From assembly GCA_963792175.1 (NCBI GenBank), contig CAWBVG010000037.1, forward strand, positions 47,069-111,068: a DNA stretch of 64,000 bases. The letters are read 5' to 3'. Shown piece by piece: positions 62,071-64,000 of this stretch. The DNA is from CAWBVG01 sp963792175 (GTDB taxonomy: Bacteria > Acidobacteriota > Vicinamibacteria > Vicinamibacterales > CAVVIG01). Both the position numbers and the translations under genes were made by a program. Each line of letters opens with the position of its first letter. Positions within the stretch are counted from its first letter, which is position 1. The notes below the pieces were generated by a model that was given only the letters and a program-made list of their open reading frames with translations, was not told the DNA's origin and searched no databases.

Positions 62071-64000
62071 GTGGGCCTCGCCTCAGTACTCCCGAACCAC
62101 CTGAGTTCGTCTGGATCTCGGCCGACGACATACCGTCCCGACATCGATGGACTTCGGGCCGTGGCGATCGTGCCAGTCATCGCCTTTCATTTTGGTTTCG
62201 GACTGCCGGGCGGTTTCGTCGGCGTCGACATATTCTTTGTGATCTCCGGGTTTCTGATCACCGGCCTGCTGCTTGGGGACCTCGAGCGCGGCACGTTTTC
62301 GTTCGTCCGGTTTTACGAGCGACGGGTCAGGCGCATCTTTCCGACGATGCTGCTGGTGTTGTTCGTCACGACAGTGGCCGCGATGGTCGTCGTGTTGCCC
62401 ACGGACTTGATGCGGTTTGGCAAGAGCCTGCTGTCGACCGCCGGCTTTGCCTCCAATCTGTACTTCTGGCGGGCCACGGCATATTTCGATCGGACCGCCG
62501 ATTCACAACCGCTGCTCCATACCTGGTCGCTCGCGACGGAAGAGCAGTTCTATTTGCTCTTTCCGGTGGTGCTCTGGGCGGTCTTCAGTCTGTCGCGGCA
62601 GTGGCTTGGCCGGGCGCTCGTGCTCGGTCTCGTCGGTTCGTTCGCAGCCTGCGTGTGGTCCGCTGGTGCGGCACCGGTTGCCGGGTTCTATCTGCTGCCG
62701 ACGCGCGGTTGGGAGCTGATGCTCGGAGCGCTCCTTGCCGTCGGAATCGTGCCGCCGTCGAACCGCGGCTGGATCAGGCACGTCACCTCAATGGCTGGAT
62801 TGTTGGCCATTCTCGCGAGCGTCCTCGTCATCAAGCCATCGCCGTCATTTCCAGGGTGGATCGCCCTGCTACCGTGCGTTGGTGCCGCGCTGGTCGTTTA
62901 CGCCTCACAGTGTGGAGGTGGCCTTGCGAATCGGGCGCTGGCACTCCGCCCGTTCGTCGGGCTCGGCTTGATCTCGTATTCGCTGTATCTCTGGCATTGG
63001 CCGGCCCTCGTGTTGGTGCAGCAGTGGGTCGGGCCAGTTCCACCGCTCGGCCGAGGTATCGTGATCGTGCTCGTCACGGTCTCGGCGTTCTTGTCGTTTC
63101 GCTACGTCGAGAGTCCGATTCGGCACCGGCACGCCATCCGGGAAACGAAACACCTGTTTATCGCGGCGGGCGTGGCGACCGGATTGATCGCGGCGTTGGG
63201 CCTGTTGATCGTCACGCGGGCCGGACTTCCGGATCGCCTCCCGTCTGCCGCGCGCCTCGCACTGGACTTCTCCGATGATTTCTCCGATCCCGAATGCTTC
63301 AATTTGACCGCCCGGGACGTTCGTGCCGACAAGTTGTGTCGCATCGGTCTCACCACCGGCTCGACACCGTCGTTTATCGTCTGGGGTGACTCGCACGCGG
63401 ATCGCCTTGCCTTTGCGGTGTCGTCGATCGCCAGGTCACACGAACAGACAGGGATCGTCGCCGCGGCTGGGGGTTGTCCCCGCTGATTGGCGTGCGCGCG
63501 GCGCTCGCGTCGTGCCAGGAGTTCAATCAGGCGGTCGTGGACGCCATCGATTCCAGCCGACATCGAACGATCGTCCTGGCGGCAGTCTGGGGGGCGTACT
63601 CAGAAGGCGCATCGCTGAACCCATCCGACGGGTATCAATTGTCAATGCTCTTGAAAGACGACGAGTCAACCAGTGGAGCGCCGCCGAGAATCGCCGTGTG
63701 CTCAGGCGCGCGCTGCTTCTTGCCCTGTCGGGCACTTCGTCGATGCTGGTCGTCGCGTGGTGGTGATCGGCCCTGTCCCTGAAATGCCCTTTTCTGTACC
63801 GGAGGCACTCGCGTTTTCCATCTGGCACCATCGGCCTCACCCATTGGGGCCGACACGGCGCCAGTCGACCAGCGGGAGCGCTTCTTTTTCGAAGTCATGG
63901 CGGACGTCGTGCGCTGCGTATCCCGTCACGCTCATTCGGCCAGACTCCGCGCTGTGCCGGGAGCGATGCAACCGGATGCCGATGGCAGGCCGCTCTATGC
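62071..64000 (+). CDS. OafA/YrhL-type acyltransferase with SGNH domain (partial, 3' end cut)
   Basis: Membrane O-acyltransferase that modifies surface polysaccharide or peptidoglycan. PTTYRPDIDGLRAVAIVPVI opens the acyltransferase-3 domain with ten or so helices; key motifs are FVGVDIFFVISGFLITGLLL, FYERRVRRIFPTMLLVLF, PLLHTWSLATEEQFYLLFPV and ISYSLYLWHWPALVLVQ. From about residue 400 an SGNH hydrolase domain begins (FIVWGDSHADRLAFAV, with Asp-Ser-His). Shifts near 63475 and 63690 disturb the end; the corrected frame (VVIGPVPEMPFSVPEALAFS) runs off the window. Confidence 0.87.

Overview
The window is high-GC bacterial DNA. A MacB/ADOP-type ABC permease under a PadR regulator, three HisKA_3/NarL-type signalling sets, a DcaP-like porin, many secreted proteins of unknown function and interspersed short-word repeats point to Acidobacteriota, probably a Vicinamibacteria-like lineage. 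This placement is inference from gene content; no rRNA or tRNA gene is visible. Genes are densely packed on both strands.

Layout. 1-1.8 kb: PadR-regulated ADOP permease, cut by the left edge. 1.8-8.3 kb: DUF423, ArfB, a Tat-exported transglutaminase, PhzF, argG, GNAT and an NHL-repeat protein. 8.3-10 kb: a DUF4159 gene broken by a palindromic insertion, then a REP-associated transposase (RAYT) flanked by REP hairpins. 10-15.1 kb: MBL-fold protein, lipocalin-like protein, a secreted unknown and clpS-clpA, with heptanucleotide repeats between the two clp genes and inside clpA. 15.2-25.9 kb: CBS and BON proteins, a sensor kinase lacking its phosphoacceptor His, a cyclic-nucleotide-binding MscS channel, M48 protease, CHASE2 adenylate cyclase, diguanylate cyclase and a receiver. 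25.9-36.6 kb: envelope and stress genes (PhoU-like DUF47, Gly/Tyr-rich secreted protein, HdeD, DcaP porin, DUF4136, DUF1269, sigma-54 activator). 36.7-43.7 kb: two two-component systems, one of which encloses a secreted kinase-like protein. 44-52 kb: a plus-strand operon (beta-barrel, second kinase-like paralogue, metallophosphatase, NhaA-like antiporter, CHAD, ABC exporter, Ig-like protein). 52-64 kb: receiver, AraC regulator, IS3 remnant, methyltransferase, sulfatase with its formylglycine-generating enzyme, small membrane proteins, DUF937-OmpA and an OafA-type acyltransferase cut by the right edge.

Themes. From 15 to 62 kb the genes look like an envelope and stress island: cAMP synthesis beside a cyclic-nucleotide-binding channel, acid, osmotic and pH functions, possible polyphosphate binding (CHAD, DUF47), and much sensor-kinase signalling. 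Several genes start 6-10 bp downstream of a TANNNT box with no Shine-Dalgarno sequence, which suggests leaderless transcription. In two divergent pairs the minus-10 boxes overlap within a 19-23 bp gap.

Caution. I find about 38 probable single-base frameshifts in otherwise well-conserved genes. This looks like an indel-rich (for example unpolished long-read) assembly, so most split genes below are given as single genes with the shift noted. The DUF4159 disruption and the second DUF4136 copy look like real damage.
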